Positions 45,173-52,993 of a stretch of DNA of 64,000 bases are shown here, in pieces; positions within the stretch are counted from its first letter, which is position 1, and every line of letters starts with the position of its first letter. The notes under the pieces were generated by a model. The model saw only the letters and a list, made by a program, of their open reading frames with translations, was not told the DNA's origin and ran no database searches. Position numbers and translations under genes: made by a program. Source of the DNA: Thermocrinis sp. (GTDB lineage: Bacteria; Aquificota; Aquificia; Aquificales; Aquificaceae); assembly GCA_028276475.1 (NCBI GenBank), contig JAPYWH010000001.1:1-64000 (forward strand), given 5' to 3'.

Positions 45173-46793
45173 GGATCTCCTCCTCTACCTCCTGCCTTCT
45201 GGTTGCCCAGGGAGGCTTGGGAAATTTTAACATCAACGGAGAGGGTATGTCAGGCTGATAGAGGATCATGGTGCCCTTTTTTAGCATAAGAGCCCTCTGG
45301 CGAAAGTTTCCCACCAAAAATTCATACTCTTTGCTGAGTAGCTCGCTACTGTCCATCCGCCCTACCACCTTGATGGCGGAGTTTGCCAGTATTCTCTTCT
45401 CTATTTCGCTGGCGGTCTGTTGGGCACCGATCAGTATCACTCCCAAACTTCTCCCCCTTTCCGCAATGTCCAAGATCACATCCTTTATGGGGCTCCAGCC
45501 TTCCTTTGGTGCGTATTTATTAAGTTCGTCCAAAAGAACAAAAACTTTAGGGTATGGGTTTGACCTCTTTTCCTTTTCTTCAAAGAGCCTTTTTAACACC
45601 GCACCCACCACAAACATTTGGGCTATGTGATGTAGCCCGCTTATGTCTATTACAGAGAGCCTGTTTTCCTCCCAGTTTATAGGGCTTGACATGTTTGGTT
45701 GGATGAACCTTTTTATGTGCCTGCTCGCCCTTGAGAACCTGCGTAGAAAGGCCCTGGCAGTTTGCAAAGACGCATCCCCAAACCACTCCTTGAACAGACT
45801 CTTTTCCTTTCCCTCAGCCTGCTCTATAGCTTCGCTAAACCTCTCCTCTAGGTCTTCAAGGGATTCTATGTCCCTTACCTGATCATCAAGAAGCCTACCC
45901 TCTGGGCTGTTCTTTGCCAGATAGTACAGCTTGTTGGCAACCCTTTCCACAAGGTAGGGCACCTGAGACTTTGATTCGTCCTCCTCCACAAACATGAACC
46001 TAATTAGCCCCTCCTCTGCAAACTCCCTTATGCTCCAAAAGAAGGGAACAACCTTCTCATCCTGACGCTCTGCGTCTGGGACCGTTGGATTTCCTTCATA
46101 AGGTGGCACATAGAACTTTACTTCTCCGAAGGGCTCCGCCTTCAAACCCAACTTTTTTAGGGCTTTTTCGTCCTCGGGGGAAAGGTTTTTGTTTTTCTTG
46201 TCCAACCACAGAAGGTCTTTGCCCTTCACGTTGAAGATAAGCCCCCTTATCCTTTGGTCTTGCACCTTGTTGAGTATAGAGTAGAGCAAAAAGAGGGCAT
46301 AGGAGGTTTTTGTTGCCACGCCAGACATGCCCGATATGGACACATGGGCACCCTCTGTGCCGTCCAAAAAGTGATAGTTGATATAAACCACCTGCCCAGA
46401 GCGTGTGAGACCTGCGGGGATTTTTACCTTCATTTGGTCGTAATACAGCGCCCTTTCAAGCTCCTCACCCTCCGCAAAATAAACGGGGTCTCCCGGAGAG
46501 GGTGGCACAAAGAACTCCGGCTCCACCCTTGTAAGGGCTATCTTCGCTATGTATGCCACATTTACCGGTATCACTCCCTGTATGGCTAAGTGGGCGTCAT
46601 AAACCCACTGGGCACCCTCCAAGAACTTTTGAACCTCCTGCACCACTCCGTAGAACTTGACCCTTTGCCCGTTGGCAAGTTGAGTTTCCGCATATAGCAC
46701 ATCGTCCAGCTGGACCAAATGATCTTTTTCTACCCCCACCCAGAATTCTAAGGGAGTTATAGGTGCAGTGCCAAGAACTATCCCTACCCTCAT
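45144..46793 (-). CDS. HerA-like hexameric ATPase (DUF87)
   Basis: The N-terminus (GIVLGTAPITPLEFWVGV) looks like a HAS-barrel, followed by a FtsK/HerA-class ATPase domain with a Walker A loop GMSGVATKTS (155-164) and a Walker B strand FVLLDELN. The late segments ERGRSLGVILIGAQQTAS and LANSAIKVVGRMDS are sensor and arginine-finger regions in the HerA family. HerA usually works with the nuclease NurA on DNA ends, but no nurA is visible here. The gene sits between tsaB and the amidase in a minus-strand operon, four bases after tsaB. DNA translocation is the likely role. Confidence 0.85.
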   Translation of the reverse strand: MRVGIVLGTAPITPLEFWVGVEKDHLVQLDDVLYAETQLANGQRVKFYGVVQEVQKFLEGAQWVYDAHLAIQGVIPVNVAYIAKIALTRVEPEFFVPPSPGDPVYFAEGEELERALYYDQMKVKIPAGLTRSGQVVYINYHFLDGTEGAHVSISGMSGVATKTSYALFLLYSILNKVQDQRIRGLIFNVKGKDLLWLDKKNKNLSPEDEKALKKLGLKAEPFGEVKFYVPPYEGNPTVPDAERQDEKVVPFFWSIREFAEEGLIRFMFVEEDESKSQVPYLVERVANKLYYLAKNSPEGRLLDDQVRDIESLEDLEERFSEAIEQAEGKEKSLFKEWFGDASLQTARAFLRRFSRASRHIKRFIQPNMSSPINWEENRLSVIDISGLHHIAQMFVVGAVLKRLFEEKEKRSNPYPKVFVLLDELNKYAPKEGWSPIKDVILDIAERGRSLGVILIGAQQTASEIEKRILANSAIKVVGRMDSSELLSKEYEFLVGNFRQRALMLKKGTMILYQPDIPSPLMLKFPKPPWATRRQEVEEEIHVPEDFNNF

Positions 46794-46797
46794 CCCA

Positions 46798-47367
46798 TTA
46801 AATATAACACGGCTCCAAGCTAAAAAGGTCCACCCCGGGCTCTCCAGCCTTTAACCTTTCGTAGGAAAGTAGCCCACCGTAGGCGGAAAAAGGGAAAAAA
46901 TCAAGCTGTAGGTCCGCAAAGTCTATAGAATGGCACCTGAGGGCAATGGTGGTGCCCTCCAAGGGTTCCCCTTTCCAGCGCTTTATGGGACCTATGCCCT
47001 CTTGATTTTGAACCCTGTAGATGATATGACTGCTCACCCTCAAAAGGGCGGTTTTCGGTGCTTGCACAGGCGCATACCTGAGCATCAGACCCAAATTCTC
47101 GTAAGTGTATAAAGGCTTTTGGGTCAAAAAGGCTATGGTCTTTAAAAAGGTTATGCCTATCCTCAAGGGGGTAGTATAGCCAACACCCACCGAGAGGGCA
47201 AAGGCGTCAAAGTCCTCGGGCTTTATACCAATTTTGTTTAAAAGGGTGGGCAAAAGCTCCAAGCCCTTCTTTTTGCTGTCCTCGTAGTATAGCATTGATA
47301 GGTTGCCCTCTTCCACCACAGACAGATTAAAAAAGGAAAAGGAAGTGTCTATGGAGAGAAGCCTCAT
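46798..47367 (-). CDS. tsaB: tRNA threonylcarbamoyladenosine protein TsaB
   Basis: TsaB is the partner of TsaD in making t6A37 in tRNAs that read ANN codons. The start LLSIDTSF and the segment ALSVGVGYTTPLRIGITFLKT match the family pattern (DTS..., G.GS.TGLR.G). At 189 residues it is somewhat short and its C-terminal half is poorly conserved. The start overlaps the gatA stop by four bases. Confidence 0.82.
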   Translation of the reverse strand: MRLLSIDTSFSFFNLSVVEEGNLSMLYYEDSKKKGLELLPTLLNKIGIKPEDFDAFALSVGVGYTTPLRIGITFLKTIAFLTQKPLYTYENLGLMLRYAPVQAPKTALLRVSSHIIYRVQNQEGIGPIKRWKGEPLEGTTIALRCHSIDFADLQLDFFPFSAYGGLLSYERLKAGEPGVDLFSLEPCYI

Positions 47368-48803
47368 AGAGGGATTTCTTGGTAGTGTTTATAGTGTTCC
47401 TCCCAGAGGTAAGAAAGCTTTAAGAGGGTGGATTCGTCAAAGGGTCTGCCTATGAGCTGTCCGCCCACTGGCAGGCTACTTACCCTTCCTATTGGCACTG
47501 AGATGGCTGGCAGTCCCGCCAAATTGACGCTCACTGTAAAGATGTCCGCCAAATACATCTTTATGGGGTCCTGAGTTCTCTCTCCAAACTTAAAGGCGGT
47601 GCTTGGAGAGGTGGGGCATGCGATCACATCTACCTTTTTGAAAGCCTCCTCAAAATCCCTCTTTATAAGTGCCCTAACCTTCATAGCTTTTAGGTAGTAG
47701 GCTTCATAGTATCCGGTGGAGAGGGCAAAGGTGCCCAAAAGAATTCTCCTTTTGACTTCTGGTCCAAAGCCCTCGTCCCGGGTTTTTGCATACATCTCGT
47801 TTATATCCTTTGCCCTTGCCCTATAACCATATCGCACCCCATCGTAACGAGCCAAGTTGGAACTTGCTTCGCAAGGTGCTATTATGTAGTAGGTAGGTAT
47901 GGCATACTTGCTGTGGGGCAAAGAGATCTCTTCTATCTCAAAACCAAGCCCTTCATAGAATTTTACAAAGTTATCAAAGCACTCTTTAACACCTTCTTCC
48001 ATTTCAAACTCAAAGAACTCTTTAGGAATGCCGATCTTTAAACCTTTGACTTCCCTTTCTAACTCCTCGCTGAACTTGGGCACCTCCACCTTGGCACTGG
48101 TAGAGTCCTTTGGGTCATACCCGCTAATGATCTCCATCAAAAGGGCTACATCCTTTGTTCTCCTTCCAAGGGGACCTATCTGGTCCAGGGAGGAGGCAAA
48201 GGCTACAAGTCCATAGCGAGATACCCTTCCGTAGGTGGGCTTTAGTCCGATCACACCGCAAAAGCTGGCGGGCTGTCTGATGGAACCTCCCGTGTCCGAG
48301 CCAAGGGACAGTGGGGCAGACAAAACCGCCACCGCCACCGCAGAACCACCGGAAGAACCTCCGGGAACCCTTTCCAAATCCCAAGGGTTTTTGGTGGGAA
48401 AGAAGGCAGAGTATTCAGTGGAGGAGCCCATGGCAAACTCGTCCATGTTGGTCTTTCCCACAACAAAGGCACCAGCTTTCTTTAGCCTTTCTATCACAGT
48501 GGCATCGTAGGGAGAGATGCAGCCCTCCAAAATCTTTGACGCACAGGTGGTAGGATAGCCCTCCACGTTTATGTTGTCCTTTATAGCTATGGGGATGCTG
48601 TAAAGGGGATAGTCTTCTGGGTTTTTCCCTTCCAACTCCTTGGCTTGCTGTAGGGCTTGTTCGTAGGTGGGTGTGATGTACGCCCTGACTTTTTCTTCTG
48701 TCTGAGAAAACCTCTCATAAAAGGCTTGAACTACCTCGGAGGGCTTGACCTCCTTCCTTTTCAAGAGTTCAAGCAGTTCAAAGACGGGTTTTTGCCAAAG
48801 CAT
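47364..48803 (-). CDS. gatA: Glutamyl-tRNA(Gln) amidotransferase subunit A
   Basis: GatA releases ammonia from glutamine for converting mischarged Glu-tRNA(Gln) (and Asp-tRNA(Asn)) in the GatCAB complex. The amidase signature is complete: lysine in PIAIKDNI, then GGSSGGSAVAVA with the Ser-cisSer-Lys triad, and SDTGGSIRQPASFCG. The 479-residue length is standard. A TAAAAT box lies eight bases before the ATG. gatB and gatC are elsewhere, as in Aquifex. Confidence 0.97.
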   Translation of the reverse strand: MLWQKPVFELLELLKRKEVKPSEVVQAFYERFSQTEEKVRAYITPTYEQALQQAKELEGKNPEDYPLYSIPIAIKDNINVEGYPTTCASKILEGCISPYDATVIERLKKAGAFVVGKTNMDEFAMGSSTEYSAFFPTKNPWDLERVPGGSSGGSAVAVAVLSAPLSLGSDTGGSIRQPASFCGVIGLKPTYGRVSRYGLVAFASSLDQIGPLGRRTKDVALLMEIISGYDPKDSTSAKVEVPKFSEELEREVKGLKIGIPKEFFEFEMEEGVKECFDNFVKFYEGLGFEIEEISLPHSKYAIPTYYIIAPCEASSNLARYDGVRYGYRARAKDINEMYAKTRDEGFGPEVKRRILLGTFALSTGYYEAYYLKAMKVRALIKRDFEEAFKKVDVIACPTSPSTAFKFGERTQDPIKMYLADIFTVSVNLAGLPAISVPIGRVSSLPVGGQLIGRPFDESTLLKLSYLWEEHYKHYQEIPL

Positions 48804-48889
48804 TTACATGTATTTTACCACAGCAAACCCTCTACCCGCCGAGAAGGTTAAGGGCTCTTGCGTTTTTCACTTAATTGGTCCTTCAACCC

Positions 48890-48917
48890 TTGACAATGAT
48901 AAAAATCGTTTTAAATT
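48890..48917 (+). promoter_or_regulatory. Promoter of the bd-like oxidase operon
   Basis: A perfect TTGACA at 48890-48895 and TAAATT at 48912-48917, 16 bases apart. It is the best -35 match I found in the window. It would start transcription near 48924 and give a leader of about 35 bases containing an AGGAGG site. Confidence 0.6.
48895..48910 (+). promoter_or_regulatory. FNR/CRP-type dyad between the -35 and -10 boxes
   Basis: AATGAT-AAAA-ATCGTT is an inverted repeat with one mismatch. Its core TGAT-N4-ATCG is one base from the FNR consensus (TTGAT-N4-ATCAA). Lying between -35 and -10 of the oxidase promoter, a bound regulator would block polymerase, as expected for anaerobic repression of an oxidase. 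No FNR gene is in the window. Confidence 0.4.
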
Positions 48918-48958
48918 TACTGTCATATTCACGAAAATTTAACAGGAGGTGTGTAGCC

Positions 48959-50380
48959 ATGGATGTGTTGGGCTTTTACCCTATGTGGTATGTGCCCGTA
49001 GTGGGCAGTGGCCTTGTTATAGCTATAATAGCTGCCATTCACGTAATGGCATCCCACACCTCCGTGGGTGCCTCAATCCTTTTGGCATACTTGGCTACAA
49101 AAGCCTACAGGGAAAACCAGCCGCAGATCTACGACTACATCAAAAAGTACCTTTTAGGTCTTCTTGTCTTTTCTTACGTGTCAGGTTCTATAACTGGTCC
49201 GGGTATATGGTTTTCTGCAACCGTTGTTAACCCACGGGGTATTTCTGCACTCATTCACAACTTTGTGTGGGTGTGGGCTGCGGAGTGGATATGGTTTGTG
49301 GCAGAGGTGACCCTTGTGTATATCCTCTTTTATACCTTGGGAAAGATTGATCAGAGAAGCTGGCTTAGGCTTGCATGGATCTTTGCCTTAGGTTCTTGGG
49401 CAACCATGTACATGATAGTGGGAATCCTTTCCTTTATGCTCTCTCCAGGGCACGAAAAATGGTTCACCACGGGCAACATACTTGACGCCTTTTACAACAA
49501 GAACTATTTCCCCCACCTATTGGAAAGAACGTCTTATATGTTTGCTATAGCCGGTACCGTAGGCCTTGCCATAGCAGCGCTTATGAAGAAGGACCTTCCG
49601 GAGAAAGTCTACAAGGATATAGTCAAAACTCTCTCTTACTGGGGTATTGGTGGTGTTGTTTTTGGGCTTATGTTCTTTGCGTGGTATGTGTCCACCCTTC
49701 CCGAAAGAAGCCATGTGATAATTGAAGGCGTTGTACCCCTCTATTTGAAGCTACCTATAATGCTAATTATTCTTGTTGTGCTTGCTCACTTTGTCCTGGC
49801 AGCGGTTAGACCGCAGGCTGTAAGGTTCTGGATGGCCTATCCCATATATGCCCTCATATTCTTCGCTGGTGTCTATCCTGAGGAGAAGATCAGAGAGACC
49901 ATAAGAAAACCTTATGTAGCCGGTGAGTTTTTGTGGGTTAACCAGATAATCTCCAGGGATGTACCTGCCAAGGGTATAAAGTCTGAAGTTCCCGTTATAG
50001 ACCAAAAAGGGCTATTGACGGTAAATCCTTTCGTTCCAGAAGGTCTTAAGAAAATAAATTCTCAGAACGAGATAATGGCTGGAAAGGCAATCGCAATCCT
50101 TCAGTGCTCTGGTTGTCATAATGTAACGGGTTCTACGGGGCTAAGACCCTTTGGACAGAAATTTGCAGGAATGACAGACCCTAACGCTGTTTATGGCTTT
50201 TTGACAAGCTACCTTAGAGACAATCACCCACCTTATATGCCAAAACTTGTAGGCACGGATGAAGAGATAAAAGCTCTCTCTGCTTACATAGCCCATATGA
50301 TCTCTAAGGGTGGTTCTGTTTCTGCAAAGATTGAAGTTACCAATACACCTTCAGAAGCCAAAAAGGAGGTTCAGCCATGA
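48959..50380 (+). CDS. Cytochrome bd-like oxidase subunit I (CydA-like) with C-terminal cytochrome c domain
   Basis: The 473-residue protein has about nine membrane helices and then a cytochrome c domain with CSGCH (C383, C386, H387) and M427 as likely sixth ligand. H28 in AAIHVMASHTSVG lines up with the CydA heme b ligand His19, H186 in YFPHLLERTS with His186, and M268 with Met393. E109 and E116 lie where CydA has Glu99 and Glu107. The quinol-binding Q-loop and the GRQPW motif of true bd oxidases are absent. So electrons probably come from a c-type donor. It matches, from memory, the OR-C group of the bd superfamily. An AGGAGG site precedes the ATG at 48959. Confidence 0.8.
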   Translation: MDVLGFYPMWYVPVVGSGLVIAIIAAIHVMASHTSVGASILLAYLATKAYRENQPQIYDYIKKYLLGLLVFSYVSGSITGPGIWFSATVVNPRGISALIHNFVWVWAAEWIWFVAEVTLVYILFYTLGKIDQRSWLRLAWIFALGSWATMYMIVGILSFMLSPGHEKWFTTGNILDAFYNKNYFPHLLERTSYMFAIAGTVGLAIAALMKKDLPEKVYKDIVKTLSYWGIGGVVFGLMFFAWYVSTLPERSHVIIEGVVPLYLKLPIMLIILVVLAHFVLAAVRPQAVRFWMAYPIYALIFFAGVYPEEKIRETIRKPYVAGEFLWVNQIISRDVPAKGIKSEVPVIDQKGLLTVNPFVPEGLKKINSQNEIMAGKAIAILQCSGCHNVTGSTGLRPFGQKFAGMTDPNAVYGFLTSYLRDNHPPYMPKLVGTDEEIKALSAYIAHMISKGGSVSAKIEVTNTPSEAKKEVQP

Positions 50381-51672
50381 AAGACATGGTAAGGTGGTTT
50401 TTACTGTTCATCCTTTCCTTTATGTTAATAGGCGGAAAGTTGGCGTTTGCTGGTGATGTGGGAACCATGCTAAAGGCTATGGCTGACCCCGCGGGTGCCC
50501 CCTTCTTCCCTGTTGTCATGCAGGTGCTTCAGGTGCTCACATGGATGCTTCATATGATCTTTGTCTACACATCTATTGGCGGTCTCTTCTTTACTATCTA
50601 CGGTTTTACAAAAAAGGAAGAAAGGTGGCAAAGACTTGCTAAGGCAACCCTTGAACTTGCAAAGGTTTCCGTCTCTTTGGCTATAGTTCTTGGGGTCGCT
50701 CCACTGCTCTTTTATCAGGTGATCTATGACCCCCTTTGGTACACATCCGCCAACCTTTCTGCCTGGTGGTATGTCCTCTTTATCGTCTTCCTACTCATAG
50801 GTTATTACTTTATATGGGGAGCTTACTTTACAAAGGATAAACCTTCAATGTCCATGATTATGTCGGTTATTGGTGTCCTGTTTTTGCTCCTTGTAGGGTT
50901 TATCATCCACGTGGTGAACTACCAAGCCCTCTATCCAGAAAAATGGGTAGAGTGGTATACAAATGGTGGGAGGGCTATGAACGCGAGCGGATGGAACATA
51001 TACGCCTTTAATGTGTTCAGGTATTTAGCGTTCTTAGTATTCCCTTCAGTAGCTGTAACAGGAGTATTTCTCATGCTTTACAACTGGTACTTCAGAAGCA
51101 GGGAGGACATGGACAAAGATTACCTTGACTGGGCTGGAAAGCTGGGAGCACGCTCTGCTATGTACGCAGGTATAGGCTGGCTTGTGTCTCACATCCTTTA
51201 CATATTCACCATACCCGCAGACTGGGGTGTAAAAGGAAGCATCTTTACATGGCTTTCAGTTTTGGGACTTGTTCTTTGTGCAGGCGTGGTGTTCTCTTCC
51301 CAAAAGAACCCAGCCAAGATGGCAATACCTTCTCTCTTAGCTGGGTCTGTAGCCCTATTGCTAATAGCGGTATTCAGGGAGTACCTTAGAGTTGCCTCAA
51401 CCGCGAGGTTTGGGTATTCCATATACAGCTACAAGCTGAACTTGGAATTCATGAGCCCACTACTCTTTTTGGGAACCCTCCTAACAGGGCTCGTTCTGTA
51501 TGCCTATGCATGGTGGATGGCTTACCAAGCAGGGAAAACACCCAAAGGTAAAGTTTATGAAGCTTCCGAGACAGAACACCATCTTGGAGACCTCTCTGTT
51601 TTTATAGTCGTTCTGTGGGCTATTGTATTCATAGGTGTAGGGCTCATAGTTGTAGTGAGAAACTATGGTTAA
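50377..51672 (+). CDS. Second subunit of the bd-like oxidase, a CydA-like paralogue (CydA')
   Basis: The 431-residue membrane protein starts in the stop of the previous gene (ATGA), so the two are made together. It has a signal-like first helix (ending LAFAGD) and about ten further helices. The second helix reads MLHMIFVYTSIGG, with the same H-x5-TS-x-G pattern as AIHVMASHTSVG in subunit I, and H59 could be a heme ligand. It is therefore an ancient duplicate of subunit I rather than a CydB. There is no cytochrome c motif. A hairpin terminator follows directly. Confidence 0.7.
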   Translation: MKDMVRWFLLFILSFMLIGGKLAFAGDVGTMLKAMADPAGAPFFPVVMQVLQVLTWMLHMIFVYTSIGGLFFTIYGFTKKEERWQRLAKATLELAKVSVSLAIVLGVAPLLFYQVIYDPLWYTSANLSAWWYVLFIVFLLIGYYFIWGAYFTKDKPSMSMIMSVIGVLFLLLVGFIIHVVNYQALYPEKWVEWYTNGGRAMNASGWNIYAFNVFRYLAFLVFPSVAVTGVFLMLYNWYFRSREDMDKDYLDWAGKLGARSAMYAGIGWLVSHILYIFTIPADWGVKGSIFTWLSVLGLVLCAGVVFSSQKNPAKMAIPSLLAGSVALLLIAVFREYLRVASTARFGYSIYSYKLNLEFMSPLLFLGTLLTGLVLYAYAWWMAYQAGKTPKGKVYEASETEHHLGDLSVFIVVLWAIVFIGVGLIVVVRNYG

Positions 51673-51705
51673 GGCTTGCCGGGCTTTTGCCCGGCTTAAC
51701 TTTTT
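51673..51705 (+). terminator. Rho-independent terminator after the oxidase operon
   Basis: GCCGGGC and GCCCGGC form a 7-bp GC stem around TTTT, followed by TTAACTTTTT. It starts right after the subunit II stop. The T-run reaches the end of the opposing fabD gene. It is the only clear intrinsic terminator I found between convergent genes. Confidence 0.85.
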
Positions 51706-52636
51706 ATAGGGTTTTTTTCACCTTCTCCAAATCCTCCACCTTTTCCACGTTAAAGACCCTCACTCCGCTTACGGTCTGCTGGACCAACTTTGAAAGCACG
51801 TTTTTGGGACCTATCTCCACAAAGGTATCCACTCCCAAGACTTCCACCATGTATTGGACGCTTTGAAACCATTTAACGGGAGAAAAGAGCTGACGGTACA
51901 GGTTCTCCCTAACTTCATGTGCCATTGTATGTTCCCTTGCGGTGTAGTTTTGCACCAGTGGAATTGAAAGATTTTTTATGGGCGTTTGGGCGAGCTTTAG
52001 TCTAAAGGCATCCGCAGGACCCTTCATCAGGGAGCAGTGGGAGGGCACAGAGACCTTCAGGAGAATAGCCTTTCCTCCCATCTCCTTGCATATTTCCATA
52101 GCCTTTTCAACTGCTGTTTTTTCGCCAGAGATAACTGTTTGCTCGGGAGAATTGTAGTTGGCTGGTTCCACTACACCGAACTGGCTTGCCTGCTCGCAGG
52201 CACTCTCTACCTTCTCCGGTGGTAGCTTTAAAATTGCCGCCATGGTGCCCTTTCCCTCGGGCACACCCTCCTGCATGAGCTTGCCCCTTATGTGTGCCAA
52301 ACGGACCGCCTCAAAGAGCTCCACACCACCCGCCACCACCAAAGCGGAATACTCACCCAAGGAATGCCCCGCCACCACATCGGGCTCAGAAAAGCCGAGC
52401 TCCCTCATAACCCTGTATATGGCAATGGAAGTGGTAAGAATAGCAGGCTGTGTGTTTATGGTTTTGTTTAGCTCTTCCTCCGGTCCCTTAAAGATAAGGG
52501 TAGGGAGGTCGTAGCGCAATGCCTTCTCCGCAGAGTGAAAGGTATCTGTAGCTGTGGGAAATTCCTTATAAAAATCGTAGCCCATGCCCACATACTGAGA
52601 GCCCTGTCCGGGAAAGATGTATGCAAGTTTTCCCAT
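51704..52636 (-). CDS. fabD: Malonyl-CoA:ACP transacylase
   Basis: FabD moves malonyl groups from CoA to acyl carrier protein for fatty-acid synthesis. The motifs FPGQGSQYVGMG, the catalytic serine in AGHSLGEYSA (near residue 90), the arginine in AHIRGKLMQ and the histidine in SVPSHCSLM are all present. The 310-residue length is normal. A TAAAAT box nine bases before the ATG at 52636 is the likely promoter. The other fab genes are not adjacent. Confidence 0.96.
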   Translation of the reverse strand: MGKLAYIFPGQGSQYVGMGYDFYKEFPTATDTFHSAEKALRYDLPTLIFKGPEEELNKTINTQPAILTTSIAIYRVMRELGFSEPDVVAGHSLGEYSALVVAGGVELFEAVRLAHIRGKLMQEGVPEGKGTMAAILKLPPEKVESACEQASQFGVVEPANYNSPEQTVISGEKTAVEKAMEICKEMGGKAILLKVSVPSHCSLMKGPADAFRLKLAQTPIKNLSIPLVQNYTAREHTMAHEVRENLYRQLFSPVKWFQSVQYMVEVLGVDTFVEIGPKNVLSKLVQQTVSGVRVFNVEKVEDLEKVKKTL

Positions 52637-52667
52637 GGCTTTAAGATTTTAACCCTTTTCCCTATGC

Positions 52668-52985
52668 TCACAACTTCTTTATTTCCCTTCCCAGCTTTTC
52701 CTCCACCGATTGGACCTTGGATACGAGCCTGTTAGATTTGCCCTCTCTGTAATCTATCTTCATGGTTATGGAGATCCTTGGGCAGTCCTTTTTTAGCTCT
52801 TCAAAGCCCCTTTTGAGGACGTCCATCACCTCATCCCAGCTCTCACCCTCAACGATGGTGCCCATGGGTGTGAGCACGTAGGGTAGCCCAGATTTATCCA
52901 CCACATCCACCACCCTTGCCACGTACTGGCTTACGCTTTCACCTTTGCCCAAAGGTGTCATGCTTACAAAGACAAGGACGCTCAT
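52668..52985 (-). CDS. MTH1187/DUF77 family thiamine-binding-like protein
   Basis: A 105-residue protein of the MTH1187 family: VFVSMTPLGKGESVSQYVA at the start, YVLTPMGTIVEG in the middle and TMKIDYREG near the end. Family members form ferredoxin-like oligomers and bind thiamine or its precursors, but their role is unsettled. Its TATAAT promoter (52993-52998) overlaps the stop codon of the helicase gene, seven bases from its own ATG. Confidence 0.85.
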   Translation of the reverse strand: MSVLVFVSMTPLGKGESVSQYVARVVDVVDKSGLPYVLTPMGTIVEGESWDEVMDVLKRGFEELKKDCPRISITMKIDYREGKSNRLVSKVQSVEEKLGREIKKL

Positions 52986-52993
52986 GAAAAAGA

